The notes under the pieces were generated by a model, which did not search any database, had not been told where the DNA came from, and worked only from the letters and a program-made list of their open reading frames with translations. Made by a program: the position numbers and the translations under genes. A DNA stretch of 5,331 bases from an uncultured Candidatus Woesearchaeota archaeon (lineage in GTDB: Archaea; Nanobdellota; Nanobdellia; Woesearchaeales; 21-14-0-10-32-9): the NCBI GenBank assembly GCA_903891505.1, contig CAITEO010000034.1, positions 1 to 5,331 of the forward strand. The letters are read 5' to 3'. Shown here piece after piece: positions 5,128 through 5,331 of the stretch (positions within the stretch are counted from its first letter, which is position 1; the number at the start of each line of letters is the position of its first letter).

Positions 5128-5195
5128 TCGCGTTTTCTTTATTCTCAGAGTATTGCTAATCATAATTCTTATTCTTCTTAGTATATTCGCGCGCG

Positions 5196-5216
5196 TGGCG
5201 ATGCCTGCTATTGCCA
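5196..5216. repeat. hairpin TGGCGAT/ATTGCCA
   Basis: A 7-bp stem with one G-U pair (5196-5202 with 5210-5216) and a 7-nt loop follows an alternating CGCGCGCG tract (5188-5195). It lies in the non-coding tail after the large structured element, and I see no gene attached to it. Confidence 0.4.
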
Positions 5217-5248
5217 GGATATTTATACGAGAACAATAGATGAATAAG

Positions 5249-5279
5249 TATAGAAACTAGAGCTTATAGAAAATAGAGC
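5249..5279. repeat. two-copy direct repeat, 16-nt period
   Basis: TATAGAAACTAGAGC (5249-5263) and TATAGAAAATAGAGC (5265-5279) differ at one of 15 positions. They lie just before the AT-rich end of the window (5280-5331), which may hold a promoter for a gene outside it, so they could be tandem binding sites. No coding frame of note crosses 5128-5331. Confidence 0.5.
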
Positions 5280-5331
5280 AAATGTATTGAGCATAAAATA
5301 ATAATTTAATTAAAATAATATTTAAGTAATA

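Noticed and set aside
5128..5240. Minus-strand frame rich in Ile and Arg across 5128-5240
   Set aside because: No credible start with ribosome binding site and no recognisable protein motif; the only ATG gives a 17-residue tail.

Overview
The window looks archaeal and most resembles an AT-rich DPANN-type genome (Woesearchaeota/Pacearchaeota-like). This is judged from protein resemblance, not from a search. The evidence is an archaeal S-layer protein with the VVGGPLVN and LVAGY C-terminal signatures, a RelE/ParE-like toxin of a type common in such genomes, archaeal TATA boxes about 45-48 bp upstream of start codons, GAGG-type ribosome binding sites, and terminators made of long T runs.

Layout, all recognised genes on the + strand. 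(1) 1-1225: the C-terminal 407 residues of an S-layer protein, followed by a GAAA-loop hairpin and three long T runs (terminator). (2) 1226-1512: a non-coding stretch with several small hairpins, ending in a TATA box embedded in a palindrome. (3) 1513-2138: a two-gene toxin-antitoxin operon, a winged-helix antitoxin then a RelE/ParE-like toxin, with its own promoter and T-run terminator. (4) 2185-2408: a GC-rich, hairpin-rich intergenic element with an imperfect 41-nt-period repeat, ending at a TTTATATA promoter framed by a 7-bp inverted repeat. (5) 2432-4364: a secreted, beta-rich, sequon-rich surface protein of about 643 residues, split by a one-base frame disruption at AAAAGGGG (3640-3647). 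(6) 4361-4855: a 164-residue conserved-looking protein of unknown function, overlapping the surface gene by four bases. (7) 4856-5331: no convincing gene. It holds a large tree-like array of inverted repeats (4911-5127), a further hairpin, a 16-nt-period repeat and an AT-rich end.

The S-layer protein and the secreted protein would both act at the cell surface. The antitoxin probably represses its own promoter and neutralises the toxin. The last gene is translationally coupled to the surface-protein gene, but its role cannot be read from the sequence. The least explained parts are the two structured non-coding elements at about 2209-2366 and 4911-5127. The second has a perfect 13-bp closing stem around six hairpins, four of which share an AGAAAAT/ATTTTC stem core.
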